From Bryum argenteum (taxonomy: Eukaryota; Streptophyta; Bryopsida; Bryales; Bryaceae): DNA of 64,000 nt. The position numbers were made by a program, and so were the translations under genes. The notes beneath the pieces are model-generated. The model searched no databases. It was not told the DNA's origin and worked only from the letters and a program-made list of their open reading frames with translations. Where the stretch lies: positions 12,545,013 to 12,609,012 of the forward strand of contig CM073324.1 in assembly GCA_037043015.1 (NCBI GenBank), read 5' to 3'. Positions 48,595 to 58,676 of this stretch are shown here, one piece after another (position 1 is the first letter of the stretch; the number at the start of each line of letters is the position of its first letter).

Positions 48595-48747
48595 AAAATT
48601 ATTTTTATTCTCTTGTCAAGTAATTTTCGACCCCTTGATTTTAATTTGAATTTGTATCCTAGGATGTAAACATCGCGTAGTAGCTTTGTAGGACTTTTCA
48701 TTGATTTCTGAATGGTCAATTTGGAAAATTGTTGAAATAGATTACGC

Positions 48748-49503
48748 AGGGTGATTGTCGTGCTTCTGTGGATTCTCTGATGAATGCTGCGGATTTCGGG
48801 CCTTCACTTCGGAGTAGAGGACGATTATTGCAGTCTGCTGAAACGGCTCAATCTACCATGGATTTTTCAACAATGGCAGTAGAAGATGGAGTAGTTAACA
48901 GCCCTGTCACTAAGTCAACACCTCCAAATGTGTTGCAATCGGCTTCCCCTGTGTCGCCTCCAACAATAAATCAGATTGGTTCTCCTCTTCAAATTACATG
49001 TACGCCTACGAAGCGTATGTTATACGACATTGATGCGGATATTTCTGATGAAGCTTTTGTAAAGGTTTGATCCACTGTGCATTTAGTGCTTTTGAGTTAA
49101 GTATTTGCAAGAACAAGTAACTATTTGTAGATCTACTGCTTTACACTCTTATACGTTACACAATTCTTAGACGTTGTACTCATATGCTACCTATTGCATG
49201 TATGTATCTATTCGCTCGTTCACTTATAAGAAATGCCATTGTTTCATTTTATTTTTTTAGGATCCTATTTTGGAGAGTCCAAATGCATGTCCTTTGAAGT
49301 CTACGGAACAACGAGCAATCAAGGCTTCGTCAGAAAACCGCCGTCACTCGCTACCTAAGTCAAGCATTGAGGACCGGCGTCGCGAAAGGCTGCAACGCCT
49401 TCTTGATAGTCCATTGATGCAAGACAATGATTCTAGCTGGACACGACGGCGTCAACGAGCATTCATCCAATCTCGTATTGTTGCTTATGGTGGAACTCCG
49501 TAG
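48748..49503 (+). CDS. Charged orphan gene, last two exons
   Basis: Exon about 48748-49065 (acceptor TTACGCAG, donor GTAAAG then GTTTGA) joins in phase 0 to 49261-49503 (acceptor TTTTTTTAG, GATCCTATTTTGGAG). The protein is Ser/Pro-rich (TKSTPPNVLQSASPVSPPTI) and ends in a basic, Arg-rich helix (RRRERLQRLLDSPLM, WTRRRQRAFIQSR), stopping about 300 bp before the right terminus. A nucleic-acid-binding tail is possible. Probably the same gene as the exon at 47429. No homology recognised. Confidence 0.45.
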
Positions 49504-49773
49504 TAGTTACATCTATTAACTACAGAAGTAATTTTGTATAGATTTGATAGTGATCACTCTTATATGGCATATTTTGTGAATCATGATTGATACTTACAAG
49601 CGAATAAATGGAATATTCTTTTATTCCCATCCATTTCTATCGATTGTTCAGAGCTATGTCTCTTTTTACATATATTTATATCATGTTTGATGCATCATCT
49701 AGTACTTTATGCTTAACATTCATAGATATTTCAGATGATTATCTACTCTTAAAACTCCCAAAGTCCTGCATAT

Positions 49774-49798
49774 TTCCCAATATAACGAATATGGGGTT
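49774..49798 (-). repeat. Right terminal inverted repeat of the 24-kb element
   Basis: Its reverse complement begins AACCCCATATTCGTTATATT. It is followed directly by GTGC (49799-49802). Confidence 0.9.
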
Positions 49799-49802
49799 GT
49801 GC

Positions 49803-51860
49803 GCTTCATCAAGCCGAGACGCTCCCGCTTCACCTCCCGCTCAGATTGACTGGCCAGTACTTGTTGAACCTGATGGACAAGCTTACTTTGACGGTACTTT
49901 ACCGCTGCCATCTCGACCAAGTTCACCGACTACTCACCGTCCAGGCACAGGTCCAAGTTATCGACCACCACCAGCACATCTTGAAGGAGCAGTCCTTCAA
50001 ACTCCAACTCAAGAATCGAGTCGTGGCGATAATCTCTCAATTTTACCTGATTCACCTTCTGATGCTCATTGTGGAGTTCCTGCTGAGCCTGTGTATTTCC
50101 CAGTTGACGATTTTTCCATTGATGTTCCTATAAGCCAGGACACATCTTACCGTGCCCAGCTTCCAATGCACACATATGAAAGGCGAAGGCACCCCCACTC
50201 ATCTTCACCAGGCGTGCAAACTTCCATCACTCGTAGTGGTCGAACCTCCAGGCTCCCGACTCGGCTTCAGGATTTTCACCTGCATATTGTTGAAGCTGCA
50301 CCAACCGTGAGTCTCCCCCTCTCTGTTGATGCTGCGTTACTTCACCCAGGTTGGAGGACCGCAATGGATGATGAGCTAGCATCCATATACAAAAATGACA
50401 CTTGGGACATAGTACCGCTTCCTTCTGATAGGAAAGCTATTGCTACCAAGTGGGTCTACAGAGTAAAGCAGAATGTGGATGGATCAACGGCAAAACTGAA
50501 GGCTCGTCTGGTCGCCAAGGGGTTTCAGCAGAAGGAGGGTGAGGATTATACAGAAACGTTTGCTCCGGTGGTTAAGTGGAATACCTTGAGGAGCATTGTG
50601 GCGCTGGCGGGTCACCAAGGATGGCAGATATTTCATCTGGACGTGAAAACGGCCTTCCTGAATGGCATTATCGAGGAAGAGATCTACGTAGCTCCACCAC
50701 CAGGTTTTACCACCTCCTTCCACACAAACTATGCGTGCAGATTAAAAAAAGCCCTTTACGGCTTGAAGCAAGCTCCCAGAGCGTGGTACAAGAAGGTTGA
50801 CAGTTACCTGCTAAGCAAAGGTCTTTTTAAATCGCACGCTGACTATAACTTGTACTACTTTGAAGACCAGGGTAAAATTACACTGCTTATTCTATACGTA
50901 GATGATATGTATCTGACAGGAGATAACACAGAGCACATAGCTCTCATCCGCTCAGAAATCCAAGAGCAGTTCGAAATGTCTGACTTGGGCTTGCTTTCGT
51001 ATTCTTTGGGGCTCGAATTTATATTTCAACCTGAAGGAATACTTGTGACTCAGAGGCAGTATATCAAGGAGATATTACGAGATTTCAGCATGGAAAATTG
51101 TAAGCCTGTCGCAACCCCGATGATTGAGAAGTTAAAACTCACTCCAGATATGGGAGCACCGCAAGCAGATGCGAATTGTTACCAGCGCATGGTTGGCAAA
51201 CTTATTTTTCTTACCCATACTCGGATCGACATCTCTTACGCTGTAAGCGTAGTAAGCCGGTTCATGCAAAGCCCGCAGGAGCCACACGCTCAAGCAGTCA
51301 AGCATATTTATCGATAACTGAAGGGTACCTCGGATCTCGGTCTGTTGTACCGAAGGGGGGAGAAAAATGAGCTCTACGGGTACACAGACGCGGATTGGGC
51401 GGCTGATGCTTACGACCGCAAGTCGACAACAGGTTTCGTGTTCTTTCTCGGAAAAACGCCCATGACTTGGAACAGTCGCAAGCAGCCCACTGTTGCTCTT
51501 TCATCTACAGAATCTGAGTATATGGCGGTCACAGAAGGAACAAAAGAAGCAGTGTGGCTGAGAAGGCTTCTTGGCGAAATTCGTGTTCAAAACCTAGAGG
51601 ACTCGACAAAAATTTATGGGGACAATCAAGGGAGCATCAATCTTTCTCACAACCCGGTGTATCACGGGCGCACGAAGCATATCGAGGTGAGACACCATTT
51701 CATTCGTGAAAAAATTGTGTCAGGAGAAGTCACCCTAGACTACGTACTACCAACAACAGAGCAGGTTGCCGACATACTGACAAAAGCCTTAGGAAGGACT
51801 GCTTTTGAGCGACTCAGAGATCAGTTAGGGCTAGTGAAGATAGAATCCAAGCAGAACTGA
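49803..51860 (+). pseudogene. Copia 1 reverse transcriptase and RNase H (3' part of pol)
   Basis: Continues the frame left at 25639. RT motifs: KARLVAKGFQQKEGEDY, HLDVKTAFLNG, ALYGLKQAPRAWY and the catalytic YVDD (LILYVDDMYLTG). A TAA at 51315-51317 interrupts the sequence at the RYLKGT position of Copia elements. The same frame then continues with RNase H: YTDADWAAD, LSSTESEYMA, IYGDNQGSI, TKHIEVRHHF and ADILTKALG. It ends at 51860, about 430 bp before the 3' LTR. Confidence 0.92.
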
Positions 51861-52292
51861 CAAAATTCACAGCCAAGTTTTTTATTCACAGAAAAGTGAC
51901 TCACAGATCGGAATGTAGAAGGGTCTAGTTTAAGTACGTTGTCTATCTGCTTCAGTAACTCACAGCTTCTTCTCTATTTCCTCCAAACTCTCATAAACTA
52001 AGCACCTGAATTTTGTGATCTGAAATCCTAATCGTTGCTGACGTGATCGATACTTTAGTCGATGTCTCAGAGTGTAGTTGTAGTACCCTGATGAGTCCAT
52101 TAACACAAAGTCAACGCATGCCACTCTATGGTATGACTGGTATCTTTCAGCAAAATGACTCAGCACTTCGCTCACACACCAACCGCTTCTCCACGAACGA
52201 GTCGAGAAGACTTCGTCCCAGCAAATCCGCAAAAGAACTTGCAAACGTGTGCAACAAGTAGAAAAAGCAGGAGTACCTGGGGCGAGGGAGGG

Positions 52293-52660
52293 TGTTAGTG
52301 AAAAGCCCATGTGGCAAGACTGCTGACTGGATGATCCTTTTCTCAGACAAACGCCCCACGGCCACGTATCCGTAACAACCAGAAGGGACACATGTAGTAT
52401 CGGCGACCTCACCTCAGCAAATGTACCCGCTTGCTACATTCTGCACGAAATAATACATGGAAGGTCGCCGATACTACATCTTAGCCCAACCAGAATCATG
52501 AGGATTAGTGGAACTCAGTTAGCTGTGTGGGACCGTTAGTAACAAGCAGTCAGGCAGAGTAGTGGACCTTACTGCCAGTGATTGTATAAATAGCTATGAA
52601 CAGTATCAGTAAAGCATCTGGAATATTTCCTGCTACTCTGTGTGTCACCGATCCTGTTCA
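52293..52660 (+). repeat. 3' LTR of Copia 1 with a MITE inside
   Basis: 368 bp. Identical to the 5' LTR except for one base and a 103-bp insertion at 52385-52487 with its duplicated flank. Confidence 0.95.
52385..52487. mobile_element. 103-bp MITE in the 3' LTR
   Basis: Inverted ends share ATGTAGTATCGGCGACC, with outer bases GGGACAC at the left and GGGCTAAG at the right (reverse complemented). Flanked by AACCAGAA (8 bp, or 9 with the preceding C) at 52377-52384 and 52488-52495. An 8-bp duplication suggests hAT and a 9-bp duplication suggests Mutator-like. Absent from the 5' LTR, so it inserted after Copia 1 integrated. Confidence 0.9.
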
Positions 52661-52665
52661 GTTCC

Positions 52666-53076
52666 GGTGCACACGTACAAATGGTACGGTACATCGATTA
52701 CTAAAATGATAAAAAAAATATCAAATTGTGCGTGCACTTTTGTACAATGTTCGATGGTACGAAGTTGTTCTTCCGCATGCATTGACCTTTACTACAGTTT
52801 CAAAAGTCGGCCGATTGATTTTCATTGCCTGGTGGATAGTGATGCTACCACAAAGCATCTGGAGTGTGGTGATCACGCAATTCTAATACCAATTTGAGCG
52901 TCGAGTGTCATTTGCCCTTCCTGTCCGAGCGACTTGCTAGCTCGAGTCCTCGTCGAAGATAGTTCGAATTCAACGAGTGAGAAAGTTAGTTAGAGCCACC
53001 TGCCTTCCAAGATTTGATGGAGGTCTATCGATCAACTTATTGATCCTAATCACATCTTGGAGCAAGTATTTAAGCC
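52666..53076 (+). promoter_or_regulatory. Proximal upstream region of gene D
   Basis: Closely similar to 56310-56694 upstream of gene E (shared GGTGCACACGTACAA and GGTACGGTACATCGATTACT), so the two genes were duplicated with their promoters. Copia 1 cut this region off from its former upstream DNA. Confidence 0.7.
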
Positions 53077-55006
53077 ATGGAGACTGGTGGAGGAAGCCGA
53101 AGAGCCCGTTGTCGTCACTCGCGTACTTTTGGCACGCAATCCTGCTATCTCCAGGTAACATCATCAGCCGATCACTGCCAGGATTATGATGTAGGTAGCA
53201 CCATTGTTCTGGTGTGACAAATTGTCTACAATTGTCTACAAATTTGCATATCCTGTAGTGTCGGTATTTTTTTCTAGCAACATCACTTTACTTCTCTACT
53301 ATCACCCTTAAAATCTTTGAAATTACTTTGTTTCAAGATAGCCGTGCGAAAAAATTTGCTCTCCAATTTTACAGAATACTGGAAATTCGAGTTGGTCTTA
53401 CAGGCTACTTTAAGTTGTTCTTCCAAGGGGCTCAGGAGCATTCCATTTTATGGTAACTCTAATATTGTTGGGGTGAAACTACAAGCGAAAGCAGAGGATA
53501 AACACTAGTAGAAAAGAGAGGGTTTTACAACTTTACAAAATTTGCTCACTTCCAGAAACGTTTTGGAACTTTCTTGAGCAAAGTTCTTAAGAAAATAAGC
53601 AAACCCCCTCAAATTGTAGTAGTGACAAGTACTCAGAAAAACTTTCGTGAGGTCAGCTAGTACGCTCCTGGAGTGTGTTACATGCACTTCTAACAAACCT
53701 TCATGTGGTTATATTGCAGGTAGTGATAATGTTCATCGCCTTCACAATCCACGTTCAGTGGGTTGCATCTGAGCTAAGACGGAACGAGACTGCGGTATCG
53801 GTCGACAGGATAGGCAAAAAGTATGTTCCATGGAACAAGACATTATACAAAACAGAGAAGAACTGTTCGGATTTTCATAGCACACTTTCGCCAGGATTAT
53901 ATTATTTCTGGCCCGAAGATAATTCTGGATTCGATTTCTGCTGTGCGCTAGATGGAGCTTCCTACGAGAAGTTCACATATGGCAATTCCGGACCACCATT
54001 GCAGTACATGAGATATTATGACCTCGGTCTAATCAACGAGTGCTTACCATACTGGAAGTGCTTGGACTTGTTTGAAACTATGAAGTATCATGCACTTTAT
54101 AAAATATACTGTGAGTTCACTGACCTACGGCGACTTTACCGAACAAGGTTTTTGAATGACACTGTGATCAAACGTGGTTTTCTGCAATCTGCAATCCCAT
54201 TTATATTGTTGGCGGAGATTGCTGTTATAACATTCGTTGCCGTCTACTGGTTTTTACGACGACGACGATGTTCGCCTCTGGATAGATCCCACAACATTAT
54301 GCTGGAGGCGACCAGAAAATGGCGGAAGGCTGTTCGCCCAGTACTTTTGATGGACTGGTCACACTTGTGCCTACTGGCCGTTGTAGGGAATGGACTCATT
54401 GAGGCTGTGGGTCGCCAATATGGGGCGGGAGCACAGTCCAAAGCGGTTTACAACTACAGCCGACTTTATATAATTTTGTCAATTCTCCTCTGGTGTTCAT
54501 CAGTTCTGCATCAGATAGCCATGTATATAGCCGAGATAGAGAATTCTTGTGATGAAGCTGTTCTCCCTCAATCCACGGACGAAGCTCCCGGCTTGGCAGA
54601 AGTAGCTCGCTCCGGGTCAGCGCAAGTGGAGGCGACAATCAATTTGGCGCCTGACTGGAGGTGGCAACCCATAGGTGCCCAAGCGGGTATTCTTTTCTGT
54701 CTCTGGGGATTTCTTACGTACTCTTCCGATGATGCGACAACAGGAGCAATGTTCGGGATCATTGTGAGTGCGGCCTGTCCATGGAGTGGCTTGTACGCTT
54801 CCAAAATCATACTTCATACATTTCCATGGATTCTAGCTAGAGTGTATCAGAAACTCATCAAGGCTGGCAACGCTTGCGCGTCCCACAGATCTTACAGATC
54901 ACTCTGGGCCAAAGCATTTCAGCTGCGAAGTGGAGTCGGCTATTTCCAACGAGTGAATTCGAGCCCACCTTCAACTTACATCCAACCTGAGGTTCTAGTG
55001 CTTTAA
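53077..55006 (+). CDS. Five-TM Cys-rich membrane protein, family copy D
   Basis: Two exons: 53077-53154 (26 codons, METGGGSRRARCRHSRT) and 53720-55006, phase 0, intron 53155-53719 with GTAACA donor and TTGCAG acceptor. Product 454 aa. The signal peptide core is VVIMFIAFTIHVQW. The outer domain has NKTLYKTEKNC, DFCC and ECLPYWKC, and the first membrane segment ends FLRRRRCS. Four more membrane segments follow, with GAQAGILFCLWGFLTY and SAACPWSGLYASK. The tail (SHRSYRSLWAKAFQLRSG) is nearly the same as in E but not A-C. Intact. Function unknown. Confidence 0.82.
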
Positions 55007-55551
55007 GCTTATTAAGCATGCGTGGTGTTTGAAAGGCTCTGTTTCTGTAAGAACAGCAATTTACCTACTGGAGACCAGGGTATCAGATATTGCAAGAATC
55101 AAAGTTGTAGTGGCTTGTAGTGGTAAAGAAGGAAGCGATGGATTTGGAGTATCACCACTAGTTTGCAAACCTTGTCAAGTGTGGATTGTAGAATAAGACA
55201 GACGTGTCGTTAAATTGTACAATACAGTGAAGCAACGCATGATCACAGATCGTAGTCTGGCAAGGCTGTAATGCACTAGGTTGTAACAGGAAATCTTTTC
55301 AGATCAAAAGTTGTATCAATGTATCATACAAATAGATCTACTATCTTGATTTGCAATTGCCATAATTTTTTGGTCGGTGCCTCATCTTCTCAACACCACC
55401 TGCTGTTATCGGGCCAGAGACTGGTTAAGACGTCAAGTAACTCCTCCAGCATAACCATGACTCATGAGAACTGAGATCAGTGTAACTTATAACCCACTTT
55501 ATGTTAAATGCATCTGAGTTCAAGCACTCAACTACAATATTACTATGGCAC
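55007..55551. repeat. 3' flank of gene D, shared with gene E
   Basis: Similar to 58677-59240 downstream of gene E over several hundred bases. No gene in it. Confidence 0.7.
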
Positions 55552-55555
55552 CAAA

Positions 55556-55812
55556 AACCCCACTTCCGTCAAAATGGCATTATTCCGGTAAAATGGCACA
55601 CCTCAACTTTATGAACTGTAGTTTAAAAACTATGTGATATAACAGAATTTTAAGGTGATATTAGGGAAAATGATTGACAATGTATTCAAAGAAGTGATAT
55701 TACCAAGAAAATTGTGATATTACATAATACACCATTTTGTATCAGCACAAATGTAAGATTTTGTGTGACAAAATGGCACATGGCATAGTGCCATTTTAAC
55801 GGAATTGGGGTT
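55556..55812. mobile_element. MITE with AACCCC termini and 4-bp duplication
   Basis: Left end AACCCCACTTCCGTCAAAAT. Right end, reverse complemented, AACCCCAATTCCGTTAAAAT. Flanked by CAAA at 55552-55555 and 55813-55816. 257 bp, no coding capacity. The terminal hexamer and the 4-bp duplication match the 24-kb element, and about 16 of the first 22 terminal bases agree, so this may be a non-autonomous partner (inference). Confidence 0.75.
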
Positions 55813-55816
55813 CAAA

Positions 55817-56694
55817 GTTCACTCCATGAGCACTGAGGTCTAGCAATATAAGGGAAGGGCGTGGTGATATAAATGAACAATATGATATATCCCATATGCT
55901 TAAAAGATGCGGGTCTAGCGATATTATGGAACAATATGATATGTCCCATATGGTTTAAAGATGTTGGTATAGAGATATTAGGGAAGGGACCTAATAATGT
56001 TAGATAACAATATGGTATAATTCATATGGTTTATACAGACAGGGGAGGTGAGGATGTGAGGTACTAGTAATGTAGTATATAGTGGGTGAATTTTGTTTTT
56101 GATTTACAAGTACCACGTAGCAAAGAAGTGAATCTGGATTGTTTTAACTTGTAATTGCTATGTGGCACGCCACAAGGGGTCCATATGGCACCCCACAAAG
56201 CGCTTCTTAATTAATCAATTACCTCCTATACAATGAGGTACCTCATCTGAGGTATCAATATTTCTACATATGTCAATCATAAGCCTATATAATACTGACT
56301 TTGAATCCGGTGCACACGTACAATTGGTACGGTACATCGATTACTAAAATGATAAAATATATCAAATTGTGCATGCACTTTTGTACAATGTTCGATGGTA
56401 CAAAGTTATTTCCGTATGCATTGACCGTTTTTCCAGTTTCAAAAGTCGGCCGAGTCATAATTTAATTTTCATTGCCTGGTAGATAGTAGAACACAGTGAT
56501 GTCTGGAGTCTGTGAACATCACTCAAGTCTGATACCGCATGAGCTTCGCGACTTGCTAGCTCGAGTCCTCGTCGAAGATAGTTCGAGTTTAGCAAGCGAG
56601 GCAGTTAGTCAGAGCCACCAGTCTTCCAAGATCAGATCGAGGTCTGTAGATCAACTTGGCCTTGTAAGGACACCCCGAAGCAAGCATTCAAGTC
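55817..56694. other. Intergenic DNA and promoter of gene E
   Basis: About 55840-56060 contains imperfect direct repeats around ATGATAT and CCCATATG. 56310-56694 is the promoter-proximal block shared with gene D. No other gene. Confidence 0.5.
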
Positions 56695-58676
56695 ATGGAA
56701 AGTGGTGGAGGAAGCCGAGGAGGATGTCGTCGCTCGCGAACTCTTAGCAAGCAATCCTGCTATCTCCAGGTAAAATTAATTATCAGTCCATCTCTGCACT
56801 TCACTCAAAGTTTTCACTTCGAAACAAATCCATATTTTTCACTGACCGTCGAAATTATTTCTGCCAAGCCGTTGATAGATCAAATCGTACTTTTCTGCTC
56901 TGTAAACACTACGTACCAACAATACATGTGTGCTATCAGGCATAATAGTCCATTGTTTACTAGTCGTATTTAGAGTGACCCAATTATAAGTGAAAGTCGA
57001 TTCTCACTAAACTCTGTCAATTGACTTGTGTGTCAACCAAAATCATTTATTATGTAATTCGTACTATCATTAAATTCAACCAAATCTTTGCAAATGCTCA
57101 TTCTTGTCAAGAACGTCACAAGGGTCACAAGGGCTCTAGTGTATGAACAGATAGAAAAACTATAACAAGTTGATTTCTTCTTTCAGCCATTACTTTGAAG
57201 GGCCTGATATCCTAAGCCGATGACGTTCGATTGAAAATTCATCTTTATCTGATATATGAGGCTAGATAGGTCGTTTTTTGGGAGCTCCAAATGGTTGTTG
57301 ATAGTAATCCTAGATCTGTCGGGATGACAATTACACGAATTATTAGAGACGAGTACGCAGGATAAATTTTCAGATAAGTGACTTCGTTAGGTCAGCTTCT
57401 AGGCTCCCGCAGAGGAGTGTACGTGCAAATTTGATAAACCTTCGTGAAATTTCAGGGTGCTCTGTTGGTGTTCTTCATCCTGACAATTCACGTTCAGCTG
57501 GGTGTCTCCGAGCGGGACAAGAGTGTGACATCGATTAAAAGGGATGGGTCTGCTGAGCCATGGAACAAGACATTATACAAAACGGAGGGGAACTGTACGA
57601 AATTCCGCCCTCAGAATGCGTCATTATGGTTCTTTTATTGGCCCGAAGCTGATCCTGCATTCGATTTCTGCTGTGCCCCGAATACAGATTACTTCAAGGA
57701 TTACACATATGGCAGTTACGGACCAAAATTGTACAACATGGAGTATATTGACGTCGGTTTGATCGACAGCTGCATGCCATATTGGAATTGCCTGCATTTG
57801 TTTGAAGATATGATAAAATATGAGCTTTACATGGCTTATTGCGAGTTTAATGACCTCACGAATTTCTACAGAAGAAGGTTCTTGTATGACACTATGCTTT
57901 ATCGTGGTCTTCTGCAATCCGCGATCCCATTTATACTGATGGCGGAGATTTCTGTCCTAGTATCCATCGCTGTCTACTGGTTTCTACGACGACGACGTGC
58001 ACCTATGGATGTGAAGGTTCTGCGAGTGGCGACTAAATCCTGGCAGCGGGCTGTTCGCAAGACGGTCGTCAAGGACTGGACACACTTGTGCCTCTTGGCC
58101 TTCGTAGGGAATGGTCTCATCGAGTCTATGGGTCGCCAAATACCAGCGGCTGCGTGTCCACAATCCAAAATGCTTTTCAACTATGCCCGACTTTATCTGG
58201 TGCTCTCGATCCTCGTATGGTACTCATCAGTTCTGCACCAGATATCCATTTATATCGCCGAGATAGAGGGCGCATATGATGCAGCCAGGAGCGCAGATTC
58301 TGGCATAAGTCGGCAGCCATCTGAGGCGGTGAAACTGGAGGACGAAATTGGTTTGGGGAAGGACTGGGAATGGCAACCCATCGGCGCCCAAGCGGGGATT
58401 TTGTTCTGCCTCTGGGGATATCTGACACAAACTCAAAGTGATGCGACAACGGGAGCAGTGTTCGGGATCATCGTGAGTGCGGCGTGTCCATGGAGTGGCT
58501 TGAACGCTTCCAAAGTCATAGTTCATACATTTCCATGGATTCTAGTTAGAGTGTATCAGAATCTTTTTCAGGGTCGCAACGCTGGCGCGTCCCACAGATC
58601 TTACAGATCACTCTGGGCCAAAGCATTTAAGCTGCGAAGTGGAGTCAGCTATTTCCAACTGGTGAACCCACCTTAA
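56695..58676 (+). CDS. Five-TM Cys-rich membrane protein, family copy E (mosaic)
   Basis: Two exons: 56695-56769 (25 codons, MESGGGSRGGCRRSRT) and 57456-58676, phase 0, intron 56770-57455 with GTAAAA donor and TTTCAG acceptor. Product 431 aa. The outer domain (TEGNCTKFRPQNAS, DSCMPYWNC) matches copy B, while the C-terminal tail (SHRSYRSLWAKAFKLRSG) and 3' flank match copy D, so the gene is a mosaic. It ends about 13 residues earlier than D. Membrane layout as in the other copies. Intact. Function unknown. Confidence 0.82.

Larger units (their letters stand above)
25640..49798. mobile_element. 24.16-kb TIR DNA transposon with palindrome arrays
   Basis: The boundaries are set by inverted termini AACCCCRTATTCGTTATATT (2 mismatches in 25) at 25640 and 49798, a GTGC duplication, and restoration of the Copia pol frame when the element plus one GTGC is removed. 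Contents from left: DUF7869-type transposase (minus), nine palindromes, a 32-bp tandem repeat with E2F-like cores, a TTTAGGG run, an AT-rich island holding Copia 2, a GC-richer leader, then on the plus strand a ParB-like/methyltransferase-like gene with 17 intronic palindromes, an FCP1-like gene and a small charged gene. A 4-bp duplication is known for Sola1, Academ and Ginger elements, but I do not know any named superfamily with this gene set. Frameshifts and stops suggest that this copy is decayed. Confidence 0.93.
22927..52660 (+). mobile_element. Ty1/Copia retrotransposon 1, interrupted by a 24-kb element
   Basis: Complete LTR retrotransposon: LTRs 22927-23183 and 52293-52660, target duplication GTTCC at 22922-22926 and 52661-52665. 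The primer-binding site TGGTATCAGAGC at 23184 directly follows the 5' LTR and matches plant initiator tRNA-Met. A purine tract (GGGGCGAGGGAGGG) directly precedes the 3' LTR. The LTRs differ by one substitution plus a MITE in the 3' copy, so insertion is recent. Internal order is Gag, protease, integrase, reverse transcriptase, RNase H (Copia order). The coding region is split at 25639/49803 by the large DNA element. It lies 416 bp upstream of the start codon of gene D. Confidence 0.95.

Noticed and set aside
25640..49798. Assigning the element to Sola, Academ, Ginger or KDZ
   Set aside because: The 4-bp duplication alone fits several of these, but the transposase motifs and termini do not match any that I can name with confidence.
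4908..57455. MKFQG as the real N-terminus of the membrane-protein family
   Set aside because: It would need a GTG start, and AAATTTCAG is the intron acceptor. Copy C has TAA there and copy D lacks it. Conserved ATG exons with matching phase lie upstream.
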